Assembly: GCF_003269295.1 (NCBI RefSeq)
Contig: NZ_QLTT01000006.1
Coordinates: forward strand, 310,001-374,000
Reading direction: 5' to 3'
Origin: Lentzea atacamensis
GTDB taxonomy: Bacteria > Actinomycetota > Actinomycetes > Mycobacteriales > Pseudonocardiaceae
DNA length: 64,000 bases
Shown: in pieces, positions 63,696 to 64,000 of the stretch
Position numbering within the stretch: position 1 is the stretch's first letter
Layout: every line of letters begins with the position of its first letter
Position numbers and translations under genes: made by a program
The notes under the pieces: model-generated
Database searches by the model: none
Told to the model about the DNA's origin: nothing
What the model saw: the letters and a program-made list of their open reading frames with translations, nothing else

Positions 63696-64000
63696 CTACG
63701 CGTGCACCTCGGGCGGCGTCGGCTTGGGCTCTTCGGTCGTGATCACGCGCGCACCGGGCACCGGCCCGTGCGCCACGCGGACGGTCCGGCACACCCCGGC
63801 ACCGGCGAGCTCCGCGGCCACGCGCACCGCCGTGTCGCCGTCCTCGCACAGGAACGCCGTCGTGGGGCCCGAGCCGGACACGATGCCGGCCAGCGCGCCC
63901 GCGTCGACACCCGCGCGCAACGTGCGGCGCAGGTTCGGCCGCAGCGAGACGGCGGCGGCCTGCAGGTCGTTGCCCAGCAACAGGGCCAGCTGCCGCGGGT
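63696..64000 (-). CDS. ispE: 4-diphosphocytidyl-methylerythritol kinase, C-terminal part
   Basis: The visible 101 residues are the GHMP-kinase C-terminal domain: '[20 protein letters not shown]' and the conserved loop '[19 protein letters not shown]', with '[10 protein letters not shown]' near the end. IspE phosphorylates CDP-methylerythritol in the MEP isoprenoid route. The N-terminal two thirds lies beyond the window. The position at the end of the pks16-pth-glmU block matches Rv1011. Confidence 0.92.
   Translation of the reverse strand, partial: PRQLALLLGNDLQAAAVSLRPNLRRTLRAGVDAGALAGIVSGSGPTTAFLCEDGDTAVRVAAELAGAGVCRTVRVAHGPVPGARVITTEEPKPTPPEVHA

Overview
The window is high-GC DNA of the actinomycete type. 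Markers include SARP, XRE/DUF397 and Lrp regulators, DivIVA-repeat proteins, LpqU-type lytic transglycosylases, GTG/TTG starts and ATGA/GTGA gene overlaps. The backbone follows the gene order I recall for Mycobacterium tuberculosis Rv1011-Rv1026: ispE, a pks16-like acyl-AMP ligase, pth, rplY, prs, glmU, a TetR regulator, mfd, mazG, lpqU, eno, divIC, DUF501 and ppx. Here that backbone is interrupted by accessory blocks. A Pseudonocardiales soil actinomycete (Lentzea/Saccharothrix/Actinosynnema-like) is my inference; no genus is proven.

Region 1 (1-2.4 kb) is decayed accessory DNA: an edge-truncated TIR-domain gene, a broken MrcB-N/DUF3883 gene and a broken alcohol dehydrogenase tail. It ends at a tRNA gene with an unusual class I body and UAA anticodon. 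Region 2 (2.5-23 kb) holds a 40-codon peptide gene with an ATP-grasp ligase (a candidate RiPP cassette), ndh, a DUF4129-MoxR-DUF58 operon, a uracil-DNA glycosylase, an S10-like peptidase, a solitary AbiEi-like gene between two related long palindromes, a GNAT/phosphotransferase pair, an oligopeptide ABC importer, ppx, an XRE/DUF397 pair and a lytic transglycosylase. Region 3 (23.3-25.6 kb) is the DUF501-divIC-eno core.

Region 4 (25.7-34.6 kb) is accessory: a P450 with a frameshifted partner, a hydrolase, two SDRs (one frameshifted), a SARP regulator, an AbiEi antitoxin with only a remnant of its AbiEii toxin, Lrp, a MalY-like aminotransferase and a frameshifted EamA transporter. Region 5 (34.6-46 kb) holds a TPR protein, a second transglycosylase, a repeat-rich intergenic stretch, a tricorn protease, mazG, a SurA-like lipoprotein and mfd. 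Region 6 (46-51.5 kb) holds DUF4291, a sugar-dehydrogenase-like lipoprotein, a MarR/SRPBCC pair, and a TetR/desaturase pair with a clear operator. Region 7 (51.6-64 kb) is tRNA-Gln, a diguanylate cyclase, glmU, prs, rplY, a 4-module DivIVA-domain protein, pth, twin small genes each with a matching 9-codon upstream ORF, an acyl-AMP ligase, an 8-module DivIVA-domain protein, an ABC-F ATPase and partial ispE.

The core genes serve the cell envelope and nucleotide supply: GlmU makes UDP-GlcNAc, Prs makes PRPP, IspE feeds isoprenoids, the transglycosylases and DivIC act at the wall and septum, and the acyl ligase probably feeds lipid synthesis. Single-base lesions are found only in accessory genes, while long core genes read through cleanly, which suggests real decay more than poor sequence. 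The most interesting candidates are the peptide/ATP-grasp cassette, the DivIVA-module proteins, the twin upstream-ORF genes, the odd tRNA and the palindromes around the AbiEi-like gene.
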